64,000 nucleotides of DNA from Methylocystis bryophila (GTDB lineage Bacteria > Pseudomonadota > Alphaproteobacteria > Rhizobiales > Beijerinckiaceae): the NCBI RefSeq assembly GCF_027925445.1, contig NZ_AP027149.1, positions 868,001 to 932,000 of the forward strand, read 5' to 3'. A program made the position numbers and the translations under genes. Each line of letters begins with the position of its first letter. Position 1 is the first letter of the stretch. The notes beneath the pieces are model-generated. The model did no database searches. It was not told the DNA's origin and worked only from the letters and a program-made list of their open reading frames with translations. Shown piece after piece: positions 1-8,248 of this stretch.

Positions 1-2220
1 CTCGACCTGAAATACACCGGCACCAAGCGCTTCGGCCTCGACGGCGGAGAGTCGATCGTGCCGGCGCTGGAGCAGATCATCAAGCGCGGCGGCGCGCTCG
101 GCGTGATGGAGATCGTGCTCGGCATGGCGCATCGGGGGCGGCTCAACCTGCTCTGCCAGGTGATGGCCAAGCCGCATCGCGCGCTCTTCCATGAGTTCAA
201 GGGCGGCTCCTCCCTCCCCGACGAGGTCGAGGGCTCGGGCGACGTGAAATATCACCTCGGCGCCTCCTCCGACCGCGAGTTCGACGGCAATAAGGTGCAT
301 TTGTCGCTGACGGCGAACCCTTCGCATCTCGAGATCGTCGATCCGGTCGTTCTCGGAAAGGTGCGCGCCAAGCAGGATCAGCACGAGTGCCCCGACAACG
401 ACCGCAGAGCCGTGCTGCCCCTGTTGATCCATGGCGACGCCGCCTTCGCGGGGCAGGGCGTCGTGGCGGAATGCTTCGGTCTTTCGGGCCTCAAGGGGCA
501 CCGCACCGGCGGCTCGCTGCATTTCATCATCAACAATCAGATCGGCTTCACCACCTATCCGCGTTACTCGCGCTCCTCGCCCTATCCGTCCGATCTGGCC
601 AAAATGGTCGAGGCGCCGATCTTTCACGTGAACGGCGACGACCCCGAGGCGGTCGTTTTCGCAGCGCGCGTCGCGATCGAGTTCCGCCAGCAGTTCCAGA
701 AGCCGGTCGTGATCGACATGTGGTGCTACCGGCGATTCGGCCACAATGAAGGCGATGAGCCCGCCTTCACCCAGCCGCTGATGTACAAAAAGATTCGCGC
801 GCATAAATCGACGCTCGAAATCTATAGCGAGAAGCTCATCGCCGAAGGCCATATTTCCCCGGCGGATCTGGAGAAGGGGAAGGCCGAGTGGCGCGCGACG
901 CTCGACACGGCGCTCGAGGCCTCTCAGTCTTTCCGCCCAAACAAGGCAGACTGGCTCGACGGCTATTGGTCGGGCCTGAAGCCCGGCTATCAGTCCTCGG
1001 ACGATGAGCGGCGCGGCAAGACCGGAGTCGCGATAGACGTGCTGCGCGACATCGGCCGCCGCATCACCACTGTGCCGCCGAGCTTCAACGTCCACAAGAC
1101 CGTTCAACGCTTTCTGGACGCGAGACGCGCCGCGATCGAAAACGGCGTCGGCATCGACTGGGCCACGGCGGAAGCCTTGGCCTTCGGCTCCTTGTTGCGT
1201 GAAGGCCACCGCGTTCGGCTCTCCGGACAGGACAGCGAACGCGGCACCTTTTCCCAACGTCACGCGGTGCTCATCGACCAGGAGAACGAAAGCCGATACG
1301 TCCCGCTGGCCCATGTCGGAGCGGGCCAGGGACGATTCGAGGTCATCAACTCGATGCTCTCGGAAGAGGCGGTGCTCGGCTTCGAATACGGTTATTCCCT
1401 CGCCGATCCGCAATCACTCGTGCTCTGGGAGGCGCAATTCGGCGATTTCGCCAATGGCGCGCAGGTGATTTTCGATCAGTTCCTCTCCGCGGGCGAGCGC
1501 AAATGGCTGCGCATGTCGGGGCTGGTCTGCCTCCTGCCGCACGGTTACGAGGGCCAAGGTCCCGAGCACTCCTCGGCGCGGCTCGAGCGCTATCTGCAGC
1601 TTGCCGCCGAGGACAACCTCCAGGTCGCCAATTGCTCGACGCCAGCGAATTATTTTCACATTCTGCGCCGCCAGCTCAATCGCAGCATCCGCAAGCCGCT
1701 GATCCTGATGGCGCCGAAGTCGCTGCTACGGCATAAGCGCTGCGTTTCGACGATTGAGGATCTCGGCGCCGAGTCGACGTTTCACCGGCTGCTTCCCGAC
1801 GAGGCGGAGCTGCCGCGGCCCGGCGCGCTGGCGTTGCGGCCTGCGGAGGAGATCCGTCGGCTCGTCCTCTGCTCCGGCAAGGTCTATTACGATCTCGTCG
1901 AAGAGCGCGAGAAGCGCGGCGCGGACGACGTCTATCTTCTGCGGGTCGAGCAGCTCTACCCGCTGCCGCTGAGGCAGCTCGCGCAGAGGCTCGCGCGCAT
2001 GCGCGCGGCGGAAGTGATTTGGTGCCAGGAAGAGCCCCGGAACATGGGCGCCTGGAGCTATGTCGAGCCCTATCTCGAATGGGCCCTCGGTCAAGCGGCG
2101 GGCAAATCCAAGCGCGCGCGCTACGTCGGCCGTCCGGCCTCGGCCTCCACGGCCGCAGGCACGATGGCGCGACATTTGGCGCAGCTCCGGGCGATTCTGG
2201 ACGAAATTTTCGCGCCGTAG
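1..2220 (+). CDS. sucA: 2-oxoglutarate dehydrogenase E1 component, 3' part (5' end outside window)
   Basis: The thiamine-diphosphate E1 subunit of the 2-oxoglutarate dehydrogenase complex decarboxylates 2-oxoglutarate in the TCA cycle. The frame is open from base 1 (reading LDLKYTGTKRFGLDGGES), so the gene begins upstream of the window and the first in-frame GTG is not a real start. Visible landmarks of the family are GMAHRGRLN, KYHLGASSDR, LTANPSHLEIVDPV, HGDAAFAGQGVVAE, NNQIGFTT, RRFGHNEGDEPAFTQP and the C-terminal QEEPRNMGAWSYVEP. About 739 residues are present and the catalytic core is intact. No sucB (E2) follows; the next gene is convergent, so the usual sucAB order is not kept here. 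Function is confident from the strength of the motifs. Confidence 0.94.
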   Translation, partial: LDLKYTGTKRFGLDGGESIVPALEQIIKRGGALGVMEIVLGMAHRGRLNLLCQVMAKPHRALFHEFKGGSSLPDEVEGSGDVKYHLGASSDREFDGNKVHLSLTANPSHLEIVDPVVLGKVRAKQDQHECPDNDRRAVLPLLIHGDAAFAGQGVVAECFGLSGLKGHRTGGSLHFIINNQIGFTTYPRYSRSSPYPSDLAKMVEAPIFHVNGDDPEAVVFAARVAIEFRQQFQKPVVIDMWCYRRFGHNEGDEPAFTQPLMYKKIRAHKSTLEIYSEKLIAEGHISPADLEKGKAEWRATLDTALEASQSFRPNKADWLDGYWSGLKPGYQSSDDERRGKTGVAIDVLRDIGRRITTVPPSFNVHKTVQRFLDARRAAIENGVGIDWATAEALAFGSLLREGHRVRLSGQDSERGTFSQRHAVLIDQENESRYVPLAHVGAGQGRFEVINSMLSEEAVLGFEYGYSLADPQSLVLWEAQFGDFANGAQVIFDQFLSAGERKWLRMSGLVCLLPHGYEGQGPEHSSARLERYLQLAAEDNLQVANCSTPANYFHILRRQLNRSIRKPLILMAPKSLLRHKRCVSTIEDLGAESTFHRLLPDEAELPRPGALALRPAEEIRRLVLCSGKVYYDLVEEREKRGADDVYLLRVEQLYPLPLRQLAQRLARMRAAEVIWCQEEPRNMGAWSYVEPYLEWALGQAAGKSKRARYVGRPASASTAAGTMARHLAQLRAILDEIFAP

Positions 2221-2594
2221 CACTCTGACGGAAAGGACTCTGCAGCCGACCCAGCGAGCTCATCCCGAAGAACAACGGCATTGTTGTGGGCGACATCCCT
2301 TGCTGCGAAGAGCAAGGTCGTTTTCGGAACCGACTGCAGCTTTTGCTGCAGCTCGGCAAATGCGGCGGACTCTGCAAGCTCTTCACGATAGCGCCGGCGG
2401 AACTCGCGCCATTTGGATGGATCGTGACTGAACCAACGACGCAGCTCTGCGCTCGGAGCCACATCCTTGATCCACGCGTCAATCTTCGCCGCGTCCCGGC
2501 TTAGCCCGCGCGGCCATAGCCGATCGACCAAGACTCGCTTTCCGTCCTGAGGGTCCGGCGGCTCATAGGCGCGCTTGATCTCGATCTGCGTCAT
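2121..2594 (-). CDS. DUF488 family protein with C-terminal extension overlapping sucA
   Basis: A small cytoplasmic protein of the DUF488 family, function unknown. The family signature is clear: IEIKRAYEPP near the start, VDRLWPRGLSRD around residue 22, the WFSHDP segment, and FAARDVAHNNAVVLRD near residue 100, where family members usually end. Here the frame continues for roughly 45 more residues without similarity to the domain, and the stop lies about 100 bases inside the 3' end of convergent sucA. The tail is probably the result of a lost stop codon. Start is the ATG at 2594. Confidence 0.75.
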   Translation of the reverse strand: MTQIEIKRAYEPPDPQDGKRVLVDRLWPRGLSRDAAKIDAWIKDVAPSAELRRWFSHDPSKWREFRRRYREELAESAAFAELQQKLQSVPKTTLLFAARDVAHNNAVVLRDELAGSAAESFPSECYGAKISSRIARSCAKCRAIVPAAVEAEAGRPT

Positions 2595-2785
2595 TCAAGG
2601 CCTCTTTCGCGCCCGTAGCTAAGAGGCTCATTTAGAACGCGATGGTCACTTGCCGACCTGGGCCGTCCCCTCGCGCCCGACTCCGGAGCCGCCCACCTTT
2701 CGGCAGGCTCGGGAAGACGCTACAATTCCTCTTAAGGAAGAAGCTCATCGGACGCGCAGGCCGCGATAAAGCGACGGAGATCAAC

Positions 2786-3445
2786 ATGACGTTCAAGATT
2801 GGCGATACGGCGCCTGATTTCGAGGCGCAAACGACACAGGGACGGATTCGCTTTCACGATTGGATCGGCGACTCCTGGTGCGTCTTCTTCTCGCATCCCA
2901 AAGATTTCACGCCGGTCTGCACGACGGAGCTCGGCTATGTGGCGAGGATGAAGCCGGAGTTCGATCGCCGCAACGTCAAGCTGATCGGGCTCAGCGTGGA
3001 CGCGGTGGACAATCACGCGAAATGGGCCGCCGACATCGAGGAGACGCAGGGCGCCGCGCCGAATTATCCGATGATCGGGGACACGGATCTCTCCATCTCC
3101 AAGCTTTACGGGATGCTGCCGGCCAGCGCCTCGGGCGACGCCAACGTGCGTACGCCGGCCGACAATCTGACGGTGCGCAACGTCTTCGTCATCGGCCCCG
3201 ACAAAAAGATCAAGCTCATCATCGTCTATCCGATGACGACCGGCCGCAACTTCGACGAGGTTCTGCGGGTCATCGATTCGCTGCAGCTCACCGCGAAGCA
3301 TCGGGTGGCGACGCCGGTAAACTGGACTCCGGGCGAGGACGTCATCATCGCGGGTTCCGTCAGCGACGAAGAGGCGAAAAAAATCTATCCCGACGGATGG
3401 ACGGCGCCCAAGCCCTATCTGCGCATCGTGCCGCAGCCGCGGTAA
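2786..3445 (+). CDS. 1-Cys peroxiredoxin (AhpC/TSA, Prx6 type)
   Basis: Thiol peroxidase reducing hydrogen peroxide and alkyl hydroperoxides in the cytoplasm. The 219-residue length, the start MTFKIGDTAPDFEA, the active-site segment HPKDFTPVCTTELG (peroxidatic Cys about residue 45) and the long C-terminal arm with YPMTTGRNFDEVLRVIDSLQ are those of the Prx6/1-Cys class. The frame is open upstream to 2642, but the ATG at 2786, preceded by GGAG at 2776-2779, gives the family-typical N terminus. A hairpin with a T-run follows the stop, so the gene is probably monocistronic. Confidence 0.92.
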   Translation: MTFKIGDTAPDFEAQTTQGRIRFHDWIGDSWCVFFSHPKDFTPVCTTELGYVARMKPEFDRRNVKLIGLSVDAVDNHAKWAADIEETQGAAPNYPMIGDTDLSISKLYGMLPASASGDANVRTPADNLTVRNVFVIGPDKKIKLIIVYPMTTGRNFDEVLRVIDSLQLTAKHRVATPVNWTPGEDVIIAGSVSDEEAKKIYPDGWTAPKPYLRIVPQPR

Positions 3446-3460
3446 GCGGGCGTAGTTTTG

Positions 3461-3506
3461 AGCGGAGGCGAAACATGTTTGGTTTCGCTTCCGCTCGTCG
3501 CTTTTT
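3461..3506 (+). terminator. Putative rho-independent terminator of the peroxiredoxin gene
   Basis: A stem of 14 bp with one mismatch (AGCGGAGGCGAAAC at 3461-3474 against GTTTCGCTTCCGCT at 3482-3495) closes a short loop and is followed within a few bases by CTTTTTG at 3501-3507. It sits 15 bases after the stop codon. The T-tract is short and not directly adjacent to the stem, so efficiency is uncertain. Confidence 0.55.
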
Positions 3507-3537
3507 GCATCTCGCTTCAGATCAAAGCCGGCGCCGC

Positions 3538-3978
3538 TCAATGCGCCGTATCGCGAAGCCTTTTGATGAGATCGTGGTTCTCCAGCACGCCCGCATATTG
3601 CTTCTGCACCAATGCGATCACTTCCGGCGCGAGTTCGGCTTTGAGCGCCTTTTCATAGGCGGCCTTCGCCACGTCCTCGCCTCTCTCGCACTCCTCGAGA
3701 ATCGCCTTCTCGTCGCCGCCCGTTACGGCTGACTTCAGGTCAATCCAAGCTCTGTGAACTGCGCCGGCTACGCTCCCGCTGTCCGTTGTCGAGCCGCCGA
3801 GCTTTGTGATCTCCCTCTCGAGCTCCTTTTCTCCGGCCTCGCAACGCGCGGAGGCCTTGCGAAAAGTATTTTGCAAATTGGGATCCTTCACGGCTTGGGC
3901 GGCCTCGAGGAACCCGTTTCTGCCGTCTCGGCTGATTTGCGCGAGGTGCTGAAGCGTCGATATCGGGGTAGCGCTCAT
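3538..3978 (-). CDS. PA2169/DUF2383 four-helix-bundle protein
   Basis: A 146-residue, mostly helical, ferritin-like protein of the PA2169/DUF2383 family (function unknown; often grouped with stress proteins). Recognisable features are ISTLQHLAQISRDGRNGFLEAA at the N terminus, the central RCEAGEKELEREITKLGG helix, and the C-terminal YEKALKAEL...VIALVQKQYAGVLENHDLIKRLRD. The frame is open upstream to 4440 but that part is arginine-rich antisense noise; the ATG at 3978 gives the family N terminus. It is convergent with the peroxiredoxin gene. Confidence 0.8.
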   Translation of the reverse strand: MSATPISTLQHLAQISRDGRNGFLEAAQAVKDPNLQNTFRKASARCEAGEKELEREITKLGGSTTDSGSVAGAVHRAWIDLKSAVTGGDEKAILEECERGEDVAKAAYEKALKAELAPEVIALVQKQYAGVLENHDLIKRLRDTAH

Positions 3979-4182
3979 TTTTTTCGTCCCTGATCGGTCG
4001 ATAGCGCGGATGCGCCGCCCCTTAACAAAACCGATCCAGAAGATGTTCCCTCCATAGGCGAAGCCTGTGCTTCGCCTGTGCTTCGCCGATCCGCTTCCGC
4101 GTCGCGCTCTCGCGCTTGCAGAAATTGCCTGGACCCCATTCCGCGCTACTTCTTGCTGGCGGCGCATCGCTTGGACATCGTC

Positions 4183-4563
4183 ATGGCGACATTCTATCCC
4201 GCAGAGCGAGCCTCGACCTCGCCCCAATTGTTCGCGCGAGAGATGTGGCTTGGTCCGCAGGAGCCGCCCCCGCCAGAGACGTCTCCAGAGCCGCCGGGTC
4301 CAGACATCGTCCCCTCGCCGGCGTCGCCTGAGCCGAGCCCGGCGCCGCCAGATATTCCGCCGCCTTTTCCGGGAGCGAATCCAGATCCTCCAGCAGAGAT
4401 TCCGCCTTGGCCGGATCCGTTGTCCCCCTCTCCGCCGCAAATGCGCGCGTTAAGCGAGACGGATTGGCGTGCAGGATCTGACCGGATCGCTCATGCGATA
4501 ACGTGCGGAGAGAAGCTGGAGCGCATTCTGGCGTCTTTGACCTTGTGCGGAAGCAGGTTCTAG
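4183..4563 (+). CDS. Proline-rich hypothetical protein
   Basis: I do not recognise this protein. It is about 126 residues long; residues 25 to 85 are a low-complexity run of PP, PEP and PSP units, flanked by a short N-terminal segment (MATFYPAERASTSPQLFARE) and a charged C terminus. No signal peptide or membrane segment is evident. The frame opens at 4078, so the start is not certain; ATG 4183 is chosen because upstream codons look like spacer. Proline-rich frames arise easily by chance in GC-rich DNA, so this may not be a real gene. Confidence 0.35.
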   Translation: MATFYPAERASTSPQLFAREMWLGPQEPPPPETSPEPPGPDIVPSPASPEPSPAPPDIPPPFPGANPDPPAEIPPWPDPLSPSPPQMRALSETDWRAGSDRIAHAITCGEKLERILASLTLCGSRF

Positions 4564-4593
4564 ATCGCCTTCGCTTTCGGCTAAGATGCCGCT

Positions 4594-5052
4594 ATGCGGA
4601 TCAAGATCTACATCGACGCCGACGCCTGCCCGGTGAAGGAGGAAGTTTATAAGGTCGCCCATCGCTATGGATTGCAGACCTTCGTCGTCTCAAACGCATT
4701 CATGCAAGTGCCGAAGGCGGCGCTCATTGAAAGGGTCATCGTGAGCGCGGGGCCTGACGTCGCCGACGATTGGATCGTCGAGCATCTCAACGCCGGCGAT
4801 GTCGTCGTCACCAATGATATTCCATTGGCCGCGCGCGCGCTGGCGAAGGAGGCGCACGCCGTCGCGCCGCACGGACGGGCCTTCACCGAGGATTCGATCG
4901 GCATGGCGCTCGCGCAGCGCGCGCTCATGGAGCATATCCGCTCGACGGGCGAGATCACCGGCGGTCCGCCGCCTTTTTCCGCGGCCAATCGGTCGCAGTT
5001 CCTGCAAGCCTTGGAACAGATCGTCTCGCGCGAACGAAGGCGGCGCCCGTGA
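4594..5052 (+). CDS. UPF0178 (DUF188, YaiI/YqxD) family protein
   Basis: A 152-residue member of the UPF0178 family, whose fold is related to PIN/NYN nucleases; the substrate is not known. The signature IYIDADACPVKEEVYKVA at the N terminus, VVTNDIPLAARAL in the middle and GGPPPFSAANRSQFLQALEQ near the end identify the family. The stop overlaps the GTG start of the next gene by four bases, so the two are translationally coupled. Confidence 0.88.
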   Translation: MRIKIYIDADACPVKEEVYKVAHRYGLQTFVVSNAFMQVPKAALIERVIVSAGPDVADDWIVEHLNAGDVVVTNDIPLAARALAKEAHAVAPHGRAFTEDSIGMALAQRALMEHIRSTGEITGGPPPFSAANRSQFLQALEQIVSRERRRRP

Positions 5053-5756
5053 TTCCCTGGTCGCTCATCGACAAAGCGCCCATTCCGGGCGGCGGGGGCG
5101 AACTGCGGCTCATGCGTCGCGGCGACGAATTCTCGATCCGGCTCGGCGCCAATGAGCTGATGAACAGCCGATTGAGCTGGTCGGAGGAGGCCCTCGCGAC
5201 GCTCTCGCTCGAGCGGATCAAGTCTCGTCCCGCGCCGCGCGTGCTCATCGGCGGGCTCGGCATGGGCTTCACCTTGCGCGCCGCGCTCGCGGCTCTTGGG
5301 CCGCAGGCGCGCGTCATCGTCGCCGAGCTCGTGCCGGCCGTCGTCGCCTGGGCGCGCGGTCCGATGGCGGAACTCCATGGCGGGAGCCTCGCCGATCCCC
5401 GCGTTCATATCGAGGAAGGCGACGTTGCGCGCCTCATTCGCTCAGCCGCTTCGCGCTATGACGCCATTCTCCTCGATGTCGACAATGGCCCTGAGGGACT
5501 GACGCGCGACGCCAATGACGGCCTTTACACCAAAGCGGGGTTGAACGCGGCGCGCGCGGCGCTCAATCCCGGCGGCGTCTTTGCGGTCTGGTCGTCATCG
5601 GGACCGGATGAGGCTTTCAAGCATCGCCTTCGCCAGGCGGGGTTCGGCGTGGAAGAGATCAGAGCGCGCGCCCGAGGCGGCCGCGGCGGCGCGCGTCACA
5701 TCGTTTGGATCGCGACGCGCGGGGATGGGGGAGCGGGCTCGCTCCCTCGCGATTGA
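5049..5756 (+). CDS. Spermidine-synthase-like SAM-dependent methyltransferase fold protein
   Basis: About 235 residues with the Rossmann fold of spermidine synthases and related methyltransferases: VLIGGLGMGFTLRAAL (SAM/dcSAM glycine loop, residue about 65), VIVAELVPAVVAWAR (acidic residue after strand 2), YDAILLDVDNGPEG (strand 4) and LNPGGVFAVWSSSGPD (strand 5). True polyamine synthases carry a more elaborate N terminus, so the substrate here is open. It starts with GTG overlapping the UPF0178 stop. A DJ-like or methylation role cannot be distinguished from sequence. Confidence 0.75.
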   Translation: MIPWSLIDKAPIPGGGGELRLMRRGDEFSIRLGANELMNSRLSWSEEALATLSLERIKSRPAPRVLIGGLGMGFTLRAALAALGPQARVIVAELVPAVVAWARGPMAELHGGSLADPRVHIEEGDVARLIRSAASRYDAILLDVDNGPEGLTRDANDGLYTKAGLNAARAALNPGGVFAVWSSSGPDEAFKHRLRQAGFGVEEIRARARGGRGGARHIVWIATRGDGGAGSLPRD

Positions 5757-5809
5757 CGCCGTGTGTTGGGCTGGAAATCTAAGCGCGCGGTTCCCTCTCC
5801 CGTGAAAAC

Positions 5810-7223
5810 GCTACGGCATTCACACATCGTGGTTTGCGGCGGACGCGGAACTCTGATTCCTTCTCCCGCGTGATTTGGGAGGTTGGGGATGTCGGAGGTT
5901 TCGCTGGGGCGGTTTGGCGACCGTCGCCTGGAAAAAGGGGGGCGTTTTTGCACGCCCGTCTGGTGTCGGCGGTCGGTCGGGGACTACGGGTGCGACGGTT
6001 GGGCGGGGATCGGGCGGGAGAAATTCGCCTGACCCGCTTCCTTCGCAATCGGAATGTGAGCCCCGGCGAGATGGCTGCGCATGCGGCGGAGCGTCTCGGT
6101 CTGCGTTGCGCGGATCGCCACGTGCTGGCGATCCAGGACACCACGGTGGTCAAGTCTTCCGGCGGCGGCGGGCTTTATCTGCATGTTTGCGCGGCGGTGG
6201 ACGCGGACGACGGGACGCTGCTGGGCCTGGCGCATGCGCGGTTCCTCAAGCGCGAGGAAGGCCGCAAGGGGCAAAGGCGGGCCCTGCCGACCGTGGCGAA
6301 GGAGAGCCAGCGCTGGCTGGAGGGGGCGGACGACGCCGCGCGGGCCTGCCGGAGCGCGCGCGAGATCACGATCGTCGCGGATCGCGAGAGCGATATTTAC
6401 GCCGCCTTCGCGCAGCGTCCTGCGCAGGCGCATATGATCGTGCGTGCGGCGCAGGATCGCAGCCTCGAGGACGGCGGGCGTCTGTTCGCCACAGCCGACG
6501 CTCTGCCCGAGGCGGGACGAACCCGGCTGGATTTGCCGGCCAAACCCGGCCGCCCCGCGCGCCAGACGACCTTGGCGGCGCGCTTTTCCCGCATCGAGCT
6601 GAAGCGGCCCAAAAACAGCGTCGACGAAGGCTTGCCGGAAAGCTTGAGCCTGCATCTCGTCGATCTGCGAGAGGTCGATCCGCCTTCCGGCGAGACCATC
6701 CATTGGCGGCTCATAACCACCTATCCCGTCGCCGATTTGCGCGAAGCTCTGCAAGTCGGGGAGCTTTACCGCCGCCGCTGGGCGATCGAGCAATTGTTCC
6801 GCACGATGAAGACGCAGGGCTTCGACATTGAAGGCCTGCGCATCGAGGACGACGTTCCCCGCTGCAACCTGGTGATGGCCGCGCTGATCGCCGCCGTCAC
6901 CGTCCAGCAACTCGTCCACGCCCGCGACGGCGGCGGCGCAAAAGGCCGATTGCGCCCAGTCAGCGACGCTTTCGAGGAAGCCGACATCCCCCTCCTCGAA
7001 GCCCTTTGCGCCACGCTCGAAGGCAAAACGCAAAGACAAAAGAACCCCCACCCCAAAGGCTCTCTCGCCTACGCCGCCTGGGTCTGCGCACGCCTGGGAG
7101 GCTGGACCGGATACTACGGAAAACCAGGCCCCGTCGTCATGCTCCAGGGTTGGCTCCAGTTCCAAGCCGCAAAGCAGGGCGTCAACGCAATCACGGCAAG
7201 CCAAGTTGTGTGAATCTGGTAGC
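5810..7223. mobile_element. IS4-family (IS50/Tn5-like) insertion sequence
   Basis: About 1.4 kb element with one transposase gene. Imperfect terminal inverted repeats are visible: left end GCTACggcATTCACACA from 5810 and right end (reverse complement) GCTACcagATTCACACA ending at 7223, with further matches inwards (TGGTTTGC/TGGCTTGC). I could not find a convincing 9-bp target duplication in the flanks. It lies between the UPF0178/spermidine-synthase-like pair and the mos genes. Confidence 0.75.
5889..7213 (+). CDS. IS4-family transposase, start and body in different frames
   Basis: DDE transposase of the Tn5-like IS4 group. The body has QDTTVVK (Asp codon at 6137), VADRESD (Asp at 6379) and the YREK signature YRRRWAIEQLFRTMKTQG (Glu at 6788). 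The body is read in the frame of 5948-7213. The expected N terminus (MSEVSLGRFGDRRLEKGGRF) is encoded in another frame from ATG 5889, six bases after a GGGAGG ribosome-binding site (5877-5882); a stop at 5871 precedes it. Joining the two needs a -1 shift in the run of five T at 5945-5949. Either this is programmed frameshifting, a decayed copy, or a sequencing indel. The open body frame extends up to 5834 but that start lacks the family N terminus. Confidence 0.8.
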
Positions 7224-7227
7224 CGCT

Positions 7228-7369
7228 GGCGGGGAGAGGGTTAGGGTGAGGGGCCGGGGCAATTATCGACCCGACCGTCAAAAAGCCAGAACCCGAGCGC
7301 AAATCGAAGCGTCGCGGAATCTCGCCAAGCCCCTCACCCCGGCCCTCTCCCCGCAGGCGGGGAGAGGGA
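7228..7369. repeat. Dispersed GGGGAGAGGG palindromic repeat, copy 1
   Basis: Two inverted arms (GGCGGGGAGAGGG at 7228-7240 and CCCTCTCCCCGC at 7343-7354, the latter itself followed by GCGGGGAGAGGG) enclose a spacer of about 100 bases. The same unit recurs at 44.7 kb; related GC-rich hairpins lie at 57.4 and 61.1 kb. It fills the gap between the insertion sequence and the 3' end of mosA. Confidence 0.8.
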
Positions 7370-7403
7370 GAGACGCCCTCGTTGCCCTGGCCCCTGAACC
7401 CTC

Positions 7404-8237
7404 TCAATTCCGCATCGCGCCCGTGCGGACGATCGTGCCGACATGCTCGCCGCGCAGCGCGGCGGTGAGGCGGCCCGGCACCAGGCCGTTCACGACCTGC
7501 ACATGCTGAATGTGGCGGGCCGTCGCCATCACCTCGAGCATGGCGCGGTCGAAGGGCAGGGGACCGGCAGACTTCGCGAGATCGGCATAGCTCGTCTCGT
7601 GCAGCAGCTTCGCCTTGTCTCCGCCCTTACCCTTGGGGTCGGCCGTGTAGACGCCGTCCACATCCTCGACGATCGTGAGCCCCGCGGCGCCATAGGCGTC
7701 CGCCAGCAGAAAAGCGCCGGTGTCGGCCCGGTGCGGCGGGATGCGCGAGCCCGGAAACTCATGGTGGTGATAGGGCGGGAAGGCGCTGCCCACGACGGCG
7801 CGCGTGGCCGTCAGATGGATGGCGAGCTGGTTCGCGATGGTCGGGTGCTCGATATAGGAGACGCCCTCCGGCGCGAGCAGCGCTGCGAGCATATGCCCGT
7901 TCTGACCGGCTTCGCTCGCCGCAAGCGGCGCGAGCGACCCGACGGGGAGGCCGAGGTCGAGCCCGACGCTGTAGAGATGGCGGGCGCGCACGCCGGCGCC
8001 GGTCAGGATGAGCAGGCGATGCTCGGGGAGGAGCTTACGGATCTCTTCGACGAGCGGCAGAATCGCGTCGGCGCCGCGATCCATGATCGAGCGGCCGCCA
8101 ATCTTCACGACCTGGACCCAGGGGAGGAGCCGGATCGGCCGCCCGCCGGCGACAGGGCGGGTCAGCTCGCTGTCCAGAAGCGTCTGGCGCGCGAGCGGCG
8201 AGGCGACGTGCTTGATGCTCTCGGCTTGATTCGTCAT
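7404..8237 (-). CDS. mosA: Molybdenum storage protein, alpha subunit
   Basis: MosA forms, with MosB, a cage-like hexamer that stores polyoxomolybdate clusters using ATP; the fold is that of UMP/amino-acid kinases. The 277-residue product follows the Azotobacter vinelandii protein closely by eye: SIKHVASPLARQTL at the start, LLPWVQVVKIGGRSIMDRG, LLILTGAGVRARHLYSVG, SAFPPYHHHEFPGSRIPPHR, VEDVDGVYTADP and VVNGLVPGRLTAALRGEHVG. It lies 11 bases downstream of mosB in the same operon. Storage of Mo would serve the Mo formate dehydrogenase at 40-43 kb and possibly nitrogenase elsewhere. Confidence 0.93.
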   Translation of the reverse strand: MTNQAESIKHVASPLARQTLLDSELTRPVAGGRPIRLLPWVQVVKIGGRSIMDRGADAILPLVEEIRKLLPEHRLLILTGAGVRARHLYSVGLDLGLPVGSLAPLAASEAGQNGHMLAALLAPEGVSYIEHPTIANQLAIHLTATRAVVGSAFPPYHHHEFPGSRIPPHRADTGAFLLADAYGAAGLTIVEDVDGVYTADPKGKGGDKAKLLHETSYADLAKSAGPLPFDRAMLEVMATARHIQHVQVVNGLVPGRLTAALRGEHVGTIVRTGAMRN

Positions 8238-8248
8238 GATTTTGATCT

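Noticed and set aside
4067..4453. An alternative arginine-rich frame overlapping the proline-rich ORF
   Set aside because: Composition is that of an out-of-frame reading; no start signal.
5984..7204. A 406-codon open frame on the minus strand, opposite the transposase
   Set aside because: Antisense shadow of the transposase in GC-rich DNA; no family similarity and no start signal.
5800..7235. Target-site duplication of the insertion sequence
   Set aside because: Flanks outside the inverted repeats show no convincing 8-10 bp direct repeat.
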